From Bacteroidales bacterium (GTDB lineage: Bacteria > Bacteroidota > Bacteroidia > Bacteroidales > UBA932), in NCBI GenBank assembly GCA_017429765.1, contig JAFROJ010000043.1, positions 1-39,283 on the forward strand: a DNA stretch of 39,283 bases, given 5' to 3'. The notes beneath the pieces were generated by a model that searched no databases, was not told the DNA's origin, and saw nothing but the letters and a program-made list of their open reading frames with translations. Made by a program: the position numbers and the translations under genes. The number at the start of each line of letters is the position of its first letter. The first letter of the stretch is position 1. Positions 32,231 to 39,283 of the stretch are shown here, piece after piece.

Positions 32231-33718
32231 CTAAAGATTGTTGATTGTTCTTCTGATGGCGTCGGCCCAGCCTTCCTTCAAGGCTTTGACCTTGTCCGCC
32301 GGGGCCTCGGGCTTGAAAGTCCTCTCAGCCTGCCACTGGCTCTTTATCTCCTCGACGCTGTCCCAGTACCCGACGGCGAGGCCGGCGAGGTAGCAGGCTC
32401 CCTTCGCCGTGGTCTCCGTGACCATCGGACGGATCACGTCCGCCCCGAGGACATCGGCCTGGAACCGCATCAGGAGATTGTCCCTGGATGCCCCTCCGTC
32501 GACTTTAAGCTCGGTGAGTTTGACTCCGGCGTCCTTCTCCATGGCGTTCACGATGTCCATGGTCTGGAAAGCTATCCCTTCCAGGGCCGCCCTGGCGATA
32601 TGGCCCGCGGTCGTGCCTCTCGTGATACCGTGTATGCAACCTTTGGCGTACTGGTCCCACCAAGGCGCGCCCATCCCGGTGAGGGCGGGGACGAAATAGA
32701 CCCCTCCGTTGTCCGGAACCGTCTCAGCCAGAGCCTCCACCTCCGAGGAGCTCTTGATGATCCCGAGACCGTCCCTGAGCCACTGGATGACAGAGCCTCC
32801 GACGAATATGCTGCCCTCAAGGGCGTAATTCACAGTGTCGCCGATCTTCCAGGCTATTGTCGTGAGCAGGTTGTTCTTGGACATGATGGGTTTCTCGCCC
32901 GTGTTCATCAGCAGGAAGCAGCCGGTCCCGTAGGTGTTCTTGACCGATCCGGGCTCTGTGCACATCTGGCCGAAGAGGGCCGCCTGCTGGTCCCCTGCTA
33001 TTCCGGCCACCGGCACTCCGGCGGCGAAGACGGAGCAAGACGTGGCCCCGTAGACCTCGCTTGAGGAACAGACCTCGGGCATCATGGAGGCCGGAACACC
33101 CAACAGGTCGAGGAGTTCCTCGTCCCACTTGAGGGTGTTGATGTTGAACAGCATAGTCCTGGACGCGTTGCTGACGTCGGTGACATGCCTGACTCCGCCC
33201 GTGAGGTTCCAGACCAGCCAGGAGTCGACAGTGCCGAAGCGAAGTTTCCCGGCCTCGGCCTTCTCCCTCGCTCCGGGGACGTTCTCGAGGATCCAGCGGA
33301 TCTTCGTGCCGCTGAAATAGGCGTCGATGATCAGACCTGTCTTCTCCCGGATCTTCTCAGTCAAACCCTTCTCTTTCAACGAGTCGCAATATTCAGAAGT
33401 CCTGCGGTCCTGCCAGACTATAGCCTTGTGGACGGGCTCTCCGGTCTCGGCGTCCCAGACGATCGTTGTCTCTCTCTGGTTGGTGATCCCGATGGCGGCG
33501 ATGTCGTTGCCGTTCAGACCCACGGCCGAGAGAGCCTCCGCCGCCACTCCGGCCTGGGTGGCCCAGATCTCCATGGGGTCGTGCTCGACCCATCCCGGTT
33601 TCGGGAAATACTGTGTGAATTCCTTCTGGGCTGTCGAGACAGCGTTTCCGGCCCGGTCGAAGACTATCGCCCGGGAGCTGCTTGTGCCCTGGTCAAGGGC
33701 GAGTATGTATCGGTTCAT
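32231..33718 (-). CDS. glpK: Glycerol kinase
   Basis: GlpK phosphorylates glycerol with ATP to sn-glycerol 3-phosphate, trapping it in the cell. The FGGY-family start [16 protein letters not shown], the substrate segment [13 protein letters not shown] (about residue 78), and [18 protein letters not shown] (about residue 410) are all present. At 495 residues the length is normal. It lies 21 bp after the miaB stop on the same strand and before glpF. Confidence 0.97.
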   Translation of the reverse strand: MNRYILALDQGTSSSRAIVFDRAGNAVSTAQKEFTQYFPKPGWVEHDPMEIWATQAGVAAEALSAVGLNGNDIAAIGITNQRETTIVWDAETGEPVHKAIVWQDRRTSEYCDSLKEKGLTEKIREKTGLIIDAYFSGTKIRWILENVPGAREKAEAGKLRFGTVDSWLVWNLTGGVRHVTDVSNASRTMLFNINTLKWDEELLDLLGVPASMMPEVCSSSEVYGATSCSVFAAGVPVAGIAGDQQAALFGQMCTEPGSVKNTYGTGCFLLMNTGEKPIMSKNNLLTTIAWKIGDTVNYALEGSIFVGGSVIQWLRDGLGIIKSSSEVEALAETVPDNGGVYFVPALTGMGAPWWDQYAKGCIHGITRGTTAGHIARAALEGIAFQTMDIVNAMEKDAGVKLTELKVDGGASRDNLLMRFQADVLGADVIRPMVTETTAKGACYLAGLAVGYWDSVEEIKSQWQAERTFKPEAPADKVKALKEGWADAIRRTINNL

Positions 33719-33739
33719 AGCGGTTATTATGTTTCCGTG

Positions 33740-35065
33740 TCATTCCGCGATCCTGCCGAGCAGGGTGGCGGATGTGCAGGATGTTATCTCAACGTTGACA
33801 TATTCCCCGGCCTTGTGGCCCTCACCGGGGAAAACGCACATCTTGTCGCTTCCGGCGCGTCCCCTGAGCTCCTCCGGATTCTTCCTCGAAGGCCCCTCCA
33901 CGAGCACCTCGAAGACCTTACCGATGTCCCTCCGGTTGCTTTCCAGGCTCAACTGGTTCTGGAGGTCGATGATCTCGTTCAGCCTCCTTGTCTTTACCTC
34001 GGGAGGAACGTCGTCGGGGTACTTCCTTGAAGCCAGGGTGCCAGGCCTCTCTGAATAGCAGAACATGTAGGCGTAGTCGAAAGCGGCCTCCCTGAACAGG
34101 GAAAGCGTCGCCTGGTGGTCCTCCTCGGTCTCGGAGCAGAAGCCAGCGATCACGTCTGTCGTGATCCCGCAGCCGGGGAGGATCTCCCGGATCTTCCGGA
34201 CCCTCTCCATGTACCATTCACGGGAGTAGCGCCTTCGCATTTTCTCGAGAAGCCGGTCGCTTCCGGACTGGACGGGGAGATGAATATGCTTGCAGATGTT
34301 GTCGTGGGCGGCCATCGTCTCCAGGAGGGAGTCGCTGATGTCCTTGGGGTGGTTGGTGGCGAAGCGCACCCTGAGGGAAGGGTCTATCCCGGCCACGGCG
34401 GCCAGGAGACCGGGAAAGTCCATCTTCTCCCCGTCGCCCTCGTCCCAGAGGTAGGAGTCCACATTCTGCCCCAGGAGAGTCACTTCCTTGTAGCCCTTCG
34501 AGAACACGTCCCTCGCCTCGGCGAGAATGGAGTGAGGGTCGCGGCTGCGCTCTGCGCCCCTGGTGTAGGGGACCACGCAGTAGGAGCAGACGTTATTACA
34601 TCCTCTCATGATGGATATGAAGGCGGAGACCCCGTTCTTGTCGGTGCGGACTGGAATGATGTCGGCGTAGGTCTCCTCCCTCGAGAGCAGGACATTGATC
34701 CCCGGCTTGTCGGGGGTTATCTCCTTAACCATCTCAGGGAGAGTCCTGTAGGTGTCCGGCCCTGCGACAAGGTCCACCTTGCCGGTCAGGATCAGCTTGT
34801 CCTTCAGCCTCTCGGCCATACAGCCCACGATCCCGACAATCACCTCCGGATTCCTCTCTTTACATTTCCTGAACTCCTCGACGCGGCCCCAGATCCTTTG
34901 CTCGGCGTTGTCCCGCACAGAGCAGGTGTTCGCGAGTATGATGTCGGCCTCGTCCATGGCCCCGACACGCTCGTAGCCCTCCTTCGCCATGATGGAGAAT
35001 ATGATTTCCGAGTCGACCACATTCATCTGGCAGCCGTAAGTCTCTATGTAGATTCTCTTGTTCAT
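33740..35065 (-). CDS. miaB: tRNA-2-methylthio-N6-isopentenyladenosine-37 synthase MiaB
   Basis: MiaB is a radical SAM enzyme that adds the methylthio group to i6A37 of tRNAs. The ATG at 35065 (MNKRIYIETYGCQMN) is preferred over a GTG two codons earlier. The auxiliary cluster ligands are Cys12, Cys48 and Cys82. The radical SAM CxxxCxxC is Cys156, Cys160 and Cys163 (CNNVCSYC). A TRAM RNA-binding domain ends the 441-residue protein. The MTTase family also includes RimO and MtaB; ETYGCQMN and VVPYTRGAERSRDP favour MiaB. Confidence 0.95.
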   Translation of the reverse strand: MNKRIYIETYGCQMNVVDSEIIFSIMAKEGYERVGAMDEADIILANTCSVRDNAEQRIWGRVEEFRKCKERNPEVIVGIVGCMAERLKDKLILTGKVDLVAGPDTYRTLPEMVKEITPDKPGINVLLSREETYADIIPVRTDKNGVSAFISIMRGCNNVCSYCVVPYTRGAERSRDPHSILAEARDVFSKGYKEVTLLGQNVDSYLWDEGDGEKMDFPGLLAAVAGIDPSLRVRFATNHPKDISDSLLETMAAHDNICKHIHLPVQSGSDRLLEKMRRRYSREWYMERVRKIREILPGCGITTDVIAGFCSETEEDHQATLSLFREAAFDYAYMFCYSERPGTLASRKYPDDVPPEVKTRRLNEIIDLQNQLSLESNRRDIGKVFEVLVEGPSRKNPEELRGRAGSDKMCVFPGEGHKAGEYVNVEITSCTSATLLGRIAE

Positions 35066-35081
35066 CCTCACGCTATATGTA

Positions 35082-35089
35082 CAAAGATA
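35082..35089 (-). promoter_or_regulatory. -7 promoter box for miaB (glpK-glpF may follow)
   Basis: On the minus strand this reads TATCTTTG, a perfect TAnnTTTG box, 16 bp before the chosen miaB ATG. A -33 TTTG is not evident. It lies back to back with the plus-strand box at 35120. Confidence 0.5.
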
Positions 35090-35119
35090 TGGATTTTTCA
35101 GCTAATAAGTATTTTTTCC

Positions 35120-35127
35120 TATATTTG
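35120..35127 (+). promoter_or_regulatory. -7 promoter box for the LEA-like lipoprotein / SPOR / rpoN operon
   Basis: TATATTTG matches TAnnTTTG, 24 bp before the lipoprotein ATG. About 20 bp upstream the sequence is TTTC, one change from the TTTG -33 element. Spacing and position fit a Bacteroidota promoter. Confidence 0.6.
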
Positions 35128-35151
35128 TGGAACCTGAAAAGCGTTTCAGAG

Positions 35152-35628
35152 ATGAGAAAACACTTGTCCAGACTGTTCCTGGCCGCCCTGGCGGCCCTTT
35201 CCATAGCGCTGACCGGCTGTGGCGGCGTGAAGAAAGTGAAGGACATAAAGATCACCTCCGTGGGGGTGGAGTCGTACTCGTTCAGCGGCTTGAGATCGAT
35301 CAACGCCGTCCTGGCCCTGGGTATCGACAATCCCACCTTCGCTTTCACGGTGACTGACCTGAACGGGGTGCTGAAGTACAAGGGCGAGGACTTCGCCAGT
35401 TATTCAGCCGACACCATCCGGGTCGACAAGAAATGTGTCAAGGTCTATGACCTTCCCTGCTCGGCCACCTTGAGCGAGAGCGTGGGCCTCATGCAGGCTC
35501 TACAGATAGCGAAGAACAGTACCCTCGAAGGTTTCACGACCGATGTCGAGGCGAAGGTAAAGCTCCGTAACGGGGCTGGTACAACATTGAGATTCAAGGA
35601 TTTGGATCTCCAGAAAATGAGTGAGTAA
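35152..35628 (+). CDS. Lipoprotein with LEA14-like (WHy) domain
   Basis: The ATG at 35152 (MRKHLSRLF) begins a type II signal peptide with lipobox ALTGC. Longer upstream extensions of the frame run through the promoter and are rejected. The mature domain of about 130 residues has the alternating beta pattern of LEA14/WHy proteins: an internal hydrophobic strand pair with NPTFAFTVTDLNGVLKYKG. The role is unknown; such proteins are probably periplasmic or outer-membrane-associated. The gene leads the operon with the SPOR protein (1 bp gap) and rpoN. Confidence 0.75.
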   Translation: MRKHLSRLFLAALAALSIALTGCGGVKKVKDIKITSVGVESYSFSGLRSINAVLALGIDNPTFAFTVTDLNGVLKYKGEDFASYSADTIRVDKKCVKVYDLPCSATLSESVGLMQALQIAKNSTLEGFTTDVEAKVKLRNGAGTTLRFKDLDLQKMSE

Positions 35629-35629
35629 G

Positions 35630-36118
35630 ATGAGACGCGCGATAGTCATGTCAATTGCCGCGATCCTGTTTCTGGGCTTCTCCCTGAGGGGCTCGGCCCA
35701 GGATCTGAGGGACACCACCATGGCAGCGGCCCTGGACTCCACACTTGTCGGGAAGAGCATTTTCAATCTTCTCCCCAACGTCACCGTGCACCAGTCACAG
35801 GGCATCCTCAGCTCGATGAACAAGCAGATAGCCTCGAACTCCTCGAGGAAGATGACTGGTTACCGGGTGAGGATATTCAATGACAACAAGCAGAACTCCC
35901 GCGGGGCCTCCGAGGCGGCGATGGCCCGTTTCAAGGGGATGTATCCGGGTGTGGCCGCCTACAGGACATATTCGAATCCCTTCTTCAAGGTCACCGTCGG
36001 GGATTTCAGGACGAAATCCGAGGCGATGAGGCTCCTGCAGCAGGTGAAGGGCTCTTTCCCCTCGTCTTTCATCGTGAAGGAGACTATCAATTATCCCCCT
36101 GTGAACTCAAATTTCTAA
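35630..36118 (+). CDS. Secreted SPOR-domain protein
   Basis: The start at 35630 (MRRAIVMSIAAI) follows the previous stop by one base; a GTG three codons earlier is less likely. A signal peptide ends near GSAQ. The C-terminal part (about residues 78-155: GYRVRIFNDNKQNS, FFKVTVGDFRTKSEAMRLLQQVK) is a SPOR domain, which binds peptidoglycan lacking stem peptides, as found at division sites. The 162-residue protein probably acts in the periplasm at the septum or in envelope maintenance. It is followed by rpoN after 3 bp. Confidence 0.85.
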   Translation: MRRAIVMSIAAILFLGFSLRGSAQDLRDTTMAAALDSTLVGKSIFNLLPNVTVHQSQGILSSMNKQIASNSSRKMTGYRVRIFNDNKQNSRGASEAAMARFKGMYPGVAAYRTYSNPFFKVTVGDFRTKSEAMRLLQQVKGSFPSSFIVKETINYPPVNSNF

Positions 36119-36121
36119 GTG

Positions 36122-37534
36122 ATGCTCAAGCAAGGACTCGAACTCAAGCAGACACAGAAAATGTCGCCGCTCCAGATCCAGACGATCAAGCTGATCGAGC
36201 TGCCGATCCAGGAGCTGGAGCAGCGTGTCAAGGCCGAGCTCGAGGAGAATCCTGTCCTTGACGATTCCCCGGCGCCCGAGAAAGAGGACGGGGACGACGA
36301 GCCCAGGGATGTTTCCATCGACGAGATGGACGCGGACGATCCCATCCCCTCATACAAGCTGAGAGTCAATAACTACGGCAAGGACGAGCGTCCCCAGTAC
36401 AACACTTTCTCGGTCAAGGAGAGTTTCACCCAGAGCCTGATGGAGCAACTCGGCTACCGCAACCTCTCCAAGCATGACCACGATGTCGCCGCCTTCATCA
36501 TCGGCAGCCTCGACGAGGACGGCTATCTCCGCAGGGATCTCGAGAGTGTTGTGGACGACCTCGCGTTCAGGGCCAACATCGAGTCCGACTCGGAGGAGGT
36601 GGCCCGCCTTCTCTCCCTGATCCAGGAGTTCGAGCCGGCGGGAGTCGGCGCCAGGGACCTTCGCGAGTGCCTGCTTCTCCAGTTGCGGGTCCAGAACCAG
36701 ACCAGGGAGGTGCAGCTGGCCCAGACGATCATCAAAGACTATTTCCAGGAGTTCTCCAACAAACACTTCCAGAAGATCATCGCGAGGCTTGGCCTGACAG
36801 AGGAGGAGATGAAGGGTGTCATCTCGAGAATAGTCAAGCTGAACCCCTCGCCGGGCGGGCAGATCGACGATTCATACAACGACCAGGCCCAGCAGATAGT
36901 GCCCGATTTCGTCCTTGACATAGAGGACGGGGACATGAGGCTCTCCATGCCCAGGTTCTCTATCCCCGAGATCCGGGTCAACAAGAAATACGCCGACCTT
37001 CTGGTCGAGGCCCAGGGCTCGACCGACCGGCAAAGGAAGGAGGCGGCGACTTTCGTCAAGCAGAAGCTCGACTCCGCCAAGTGGTTCGTGGAGGCTCTCA
37101 AGCAGCGTCACAACACACTCAAGAGCACGATGGAGGCGATTCTCGAGTACCAGCGGGATTATTTCATGGACGGTGACGAGTCCCACCTCAAGCCGATGGT
37201 CCTGAAGGACATCGCCGAGAAGACCGGCTTCGACATCTCCACCATCTCAAGAGTCGTCAACAGCAAGTACATCGAGACCCATTTCGGGATATTCCCTCTT
37301 AAGTATTTCTTCTCGGAAGGTCTTGAGAACCAGGAGGGTGAGGAGGTCTCTACCCGCGAGTTGAAGAAGGCTCTGAAAGACTGCGTGGACGCCGAGGACA
37401 AGCGCAAGCCCCTGACCGACGACCAGCTTGTCGCCGAGATGGGAAAGAAGGGCTATAAGGTCGCCAGGCGCACCATCGCTAAGTACCGCGACCAGTTGGA
37501 CATCCCCAAGGCCAGACTCCGTAAAGAATTATAG
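36122..37534 (+). CDS. rpoN: RNA polymerase sigma-54 factor
   Basis: RpoN directs RNA polymerase to -24/-12 promoters and requires AAA+ activators. The ATG at 36122 is preferred to a GTG one codon upstream. The N-terminal region I (LKQGLELKQTQKMSP...IQTIKLIELP) is Gln/Leu-rich, followed by an acidic region II (about residues 46-70), the core-binding domain, a helix-turn-helix and the RpoN box ARRTIAKYR (about residue 447). At 470 residues the length is usual. It ends 6 bp inside the convergent upp gene. Confidence 0.96.
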   Translation: MLKQGLELKQTQKMSPLQIQTIKLIELPIQELEQRVKAELEENPVLDDSPAPEKEDGDDEPRDVSIDEMDADDPIPSYKLRVNNYGKDERPQYNTFSVKESFTQSLMEQLGYRNLSKHDHDVAAFIIGSLDEDGYLRRDLESVVDDLAFRANIESDSEEVARLLSLIQEFEPAGVGARDLRECLLLQLRVQNQTREVQLAQTIIKDYFQEFSNKHFQKIIARLGLTEEEMKGVISRIVKLNPSPGGQIDDSYNDQAQQIVPDFVLDIEDGDMRLSMPRFSIPEIRVNKKYADLLVEAQGSTDRQRKEAATFVKQKLDSAKWFVEALKQRHNTLKSTMEAILEYQRDYFMDGDESHLKPMVLKDIAEKTGFDISTISRVVNSKYIETHFGIFPLKYFFSEGLENQEGEEVSTRELKKALKDCVDAEDKRKPLTDDQLVAEMGKKGYKVARRTIAKYRDQLDIPKARLRKEL

Positions 37535-38188
37535 ATTCACCTTCGTTCCGAAGGCCAGGTCGCCCGCGTCCCCGAGACCCGGGATGATGTACGATTGGCT
37601 AGTGAGCTCCTCGTCGATGGCGGCGGTCCACAGGGTAGCGGTCTCGCCGAATCTTTTCTGGAGATACTCAATGGCGTAGACGCTGGAGATAGGGCTGACG
37701 AAATGGGTCTTGGCGGGCTTGCCCCCCTCGTCCACCAGGCGGTTGTAGGCTATCTCCATCGAGGCTCCGGTCGCTATCATCGTGTCGGCCAGGATCATGG
37801 TCTTTCCCTTGAGGTTGGGGCAGGTGCAATATTCAATGGCGATGTGGAACTCGTCCACTTTGTCATATTTCCGGAAAGCGGCGATGAAGGCGCTCTCGGC
37901 GTTGTCGAATATGTCCATGATCCCTTTATGGATAGGGAGTCCGGCCCGCAGGATCGTGGCGGCCACGATCTTGGAGTCGGAAGTGCTGACCCTGGCTGTC
38001 GCCAGGGGAGTGGTCACATCCTTCGGCGAGTAGTCAAGCGTCTTGCTGATCTCGTAAGCGAATATCTGTCCGATCCGCTCGAGATTGAAGCGGAAACGGA
38101 GGCTGTCTTTCTGGATCTTGCGGTCGCGCACCTGGGCGATGATGTTGTTGAGCGCCGAGTCTTTCTCTCCGAGGTTGATGACTTTCAT
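37529..38188 (-). CDS. upp: Uracil phosphoribosyltransferase
   Basis: Upp salvages uracil with PRPP to UMP in the cytoplasm. The 219-residue protein ends with PGLGDAGDLAFGTKVNL, the uracil-binding signature, and has the PRPP motif MILADTMIATGAS (about residue 131; many relatives read DPMLATGGS). The gene is convergent with rpoN, the 3' ends overlapping by 6 bp. A very good promoter precedes it. Confidence 0.94.
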   Translation of the reverse strand: MKVINLGEKDSALNNIIAQVRDRKIQKDSLRFRFNLERIGQIFAYEISKTLDYSPKDVTTPLATARVSTSDSKIVAATILRAGLPIHKGIMDIFDNAESAFIAAFRKYDKVDEFHIAIEYCTCPNLKGKTMILADTMIATGASMEIAYNRLVDEGGKPAKTHFVSPISSVYAIEYLQKRFGETATLWTAAIDEELTSQSYIIPGLGDAGDLAFGTKVNL

Positions 38189-38215
38189 TGGTTATGATAG
38201 AATGGTTAGCTGAAC

Positions 38216-38247
38216 CAAATGTAAAGATTTATTTCAACTCCGGCAAA
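38216..38247 (-). promoter_or_regulatory. upp promoter: TTTG, 20-bp spacer, TACATTTG
   Basis: On the minus strand, TTTG (38247-38244) and TACATTTG (38223-38216) are separated by 20 bp, matching both elements of the Bacteroidota sigma-ABfr consensus. It lies 27 bp before the upp ATG, in an AT-rich gap. It is the best promoter in the window. Confidence 0.75.
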
Positions 38248-38269
38248 TTTTTCGATCCCCCTTGGGGGC

Positions 38270-38956
38270 TCAGGCGATGTAGAGCCTGTCGTCGGCGAAG
38301 CTGTAGAAGCTGTCGTCGCAGACGACTATGTGGTCGAGGATGGAGATGTCGAAGGTGTCGGCGGCCTTCTTAATGGCCGCGGTGCGCTCAAGGTCCTCTT
38401 TCCCCGGCGTCGGGTTCCCGGAAGGGTGGTTGTGGACAAGGATGATCCCGCAGGCCCTTTTCTCAAGGGCTTTCCTGACGACCAGCCTCGTGTCCACCAC
38501 CGTGGACGACAGTCCGCCAAGGCTGAACATCTCTTTGTGGATCAGGTAGTTCGCCCTTGTGAGGAAAAGCACCCAAAACTCCTCGTGATCCAGCCCCTTG
38601 AGACGGGGGAGCATCAGCCTGTAGACCATGGCCGGGTCGCTTAAAGGTGTTTTCACGAGTCCCCTGTCCTCCATGCAGCATCTCTTGCCCAACTCGAAAG
38701 CGGAGGCGATGGACGCGTACCGGCCAGGGCCGATACCATCCATCGCCATCACTTCCAGGGAGTCCATGCCTGCCAGTCGGGAGAGTCTTCCCCCGGCCGC
38801 CGAAAGAAGCCTGTTGGCCACCTCCAGCACGTTTCCGTTCCTAGTCCCGGAGCCTATCAGGATGGCCAGCAACTCGGCGTCGCTCATCGCCCCGGGGCCC
38901 TTGGACAACATTTTCTCCCGCGGACGCTCGTCCGCACACAATTCCTTGATTCTCAT
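38270..38956 (-). CDS. radC: RadC-like JAB/MPN metalloprotease-fold protein
   Basis: The 228-residue protein has an N-terminal helix-hairpin-helix-like region (about residues 1-100, AMSDAELLAILIGSG and GIGPGRYASI) and a C-terminal MPN domain with HNHPSGNPTPGKED, the JAMM zinc motif (two His and an Asp). Despite its old name, a direct role in DNA repair is doubtful; the biochemical function is unsettled. Complete and of normal length. Confidence 0.92.
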   Translation of the reverse strand: MRIKELCADERPREKMLSKGPGAMSDAELLAILIGSGTRNGNVLEVANRLLSAAGGRLSRLAGMDSLEVMAMDGIGPGRYASIASAFELGKRCCMEDRGLVKTPLSDPAMVYRLMLPRLKGLDHEEFWVLFLTRANYLIHKEMFSLGGLSSTVVDTRLVVRKALEKRACGIILVHNHPSGNPTPGKEDLERTAAIKKAADTFDISILDHIVVCDDSFYSFADDRLYIA

Positions 38957-39011
38957 AGTTTTATAGTTTAGTTTAATGAAGTTCGCCAGGATGATCCGGC
39001 TCAGGAGGGCA

Positions 39012-39283
39012 TCACTTGCGCTCGATGACCTTGCGGGCGGCGTCGGCTATCCCGTTGGCGTCGATCCCGTAGGCGGCGAGCAGCTCGGAAGGCGTGCCGC
39101 TCTGGCCGAAGGTGTCCTTGCCGTTGACATATTCCATGGGCTTGGGTGAGGTGGCGGCGAGAACGCCGGCGACAAGCTCTCCAAGACCTCCGGCCATGTT
39201 GTGCTCCTCGGCCACGACGACGGCTCCGGTCTTGATGGCGGAGGCGAGGATGGCGGCTGTGTCAAGAGGCTTGATCGTGGCCA
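39012..39283 (-). CDS. tkt: Transketolase, C-terminal part (5' end beyond window)
   Basis: The frame runs off the right edge. The visible 89 codons (TIKPLD, VVVAEEHN, GGLGELVAGVL, NGKDTFGQSGTPSELLAAYG) match the C-terminal domain of transketolase, which moves two-carbon units between sugar phosphates using thiamine diphosphate. Whether the gene is full length or the second half of a split transketolase, as some bacteria have, cannot be seen. The distance to radC is 55 bp on the same strand. Confidence 0.88.
   Translation of the reverse strand, partial: ATIKPLDTAAILASAIKTGAVVVAEEHNMAGGLGELVAGVLAATSPKPMEYVNGKDTFGQSGTPSELLAAYGIDANGIADAARKVIERK

Noticed and set aside
35077-35151. 25-codon N-terminal extension of the LEA-like lipoprotein
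   Set aside because: It would run through the TATATTTG promoter box and would bury the lipoprotein signal peptide. The ATG at 35152 is the natural start.
38254-38270. CCCCCTTGGGGG palindrome downstream of radC as a terminator
   Set aside because: The possible stem is only about four pairs with a four-base loop, and the minus-strand sequence after it is A-rich first rather than a T-run. Not reported as a terminator.

Overview
The window looks like a chromosomal segment of a GC-rich member of the Bacteroidales (Bacteroidota), probably a gut or rumen lineage. The evidence is the type III glutamine synthetase, the Bacteroidota-type division and cell-wall (dcw) cluster lacking murF and ddl, the Bacteroidota-type long MraY, FtsL and PASTA-bearing FtsI, lipoproteins with lipoboxes, an ECF sigma factor coupled to a protein that appears to span both membranes, and several TAnnTTTG promoter boxes typical of the Bacteroidota housekeeping sigma factor. 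The species cannot be named from sequence reading alone. No rRNA, tRNA, CRISPR array, transposase or phage gene was seen, and no stretch over 300 bases lacks a gene.

Layout. Bases 1-4347: the end of rnfB and complete rnfC-D-G-E-A, encoding the ion-pumping ferredoxin:NAD+ oxidoreductase. Bases 4390-10127: a cell-envelope accessory block with a small outer-membrane barrel protein, a GxDLY/SGNH esterase, a BIG2 lipoprotein, an opposite-strand lipoprotein of the radical-SAM-associated type, then an ECF sigma / dual-membrane anti-sigma-like protein / lipoprotein operon. Bases 10136-27513, all on the minus strand: mraZ-rsmH-ftsL-ftsI-murE-mraY-murD-ftsW-murG-murC-ftsQ-ftsA-ftsZ followed by gltX. 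Bases 27660-39283: a secreted sialidase, glutamine synthetase III, glpF-glpK, miaB, a LEA-like lipoprotein, a SPOR-domain protein, rpoN, upp, radC and the 3' end of a transketolase gene.

How the genes work together. Rnf couples electron transfer to ion pumping. The dcw cluster makes lipid II (MurE/D/C/G, MraY) and the divisome (FtsZ, A, Q, L, W, I), and MraZ sits first beside what look like its own 10-bp-phased binding sites. The sigma/anti-sigma operon probably senses outer-membrane state and passes the signal directly to a cytoplasmic sigma factor.

Most interesting signals: (1) a dispersed palindromic repeat inserted in frame in rnfB, ftsA and murE, with a tandem 45-bp repeat of a second type also in ftsA; (2) the ECF sigma plus Dma-like dual-membrane anti-sigma pair; (3) five consecutive rnf genes lying in one reading frame, separated each time by TAG, one codon and ATG; (4) an orphan lipoprotein of the rSAM/lipoprotein type.
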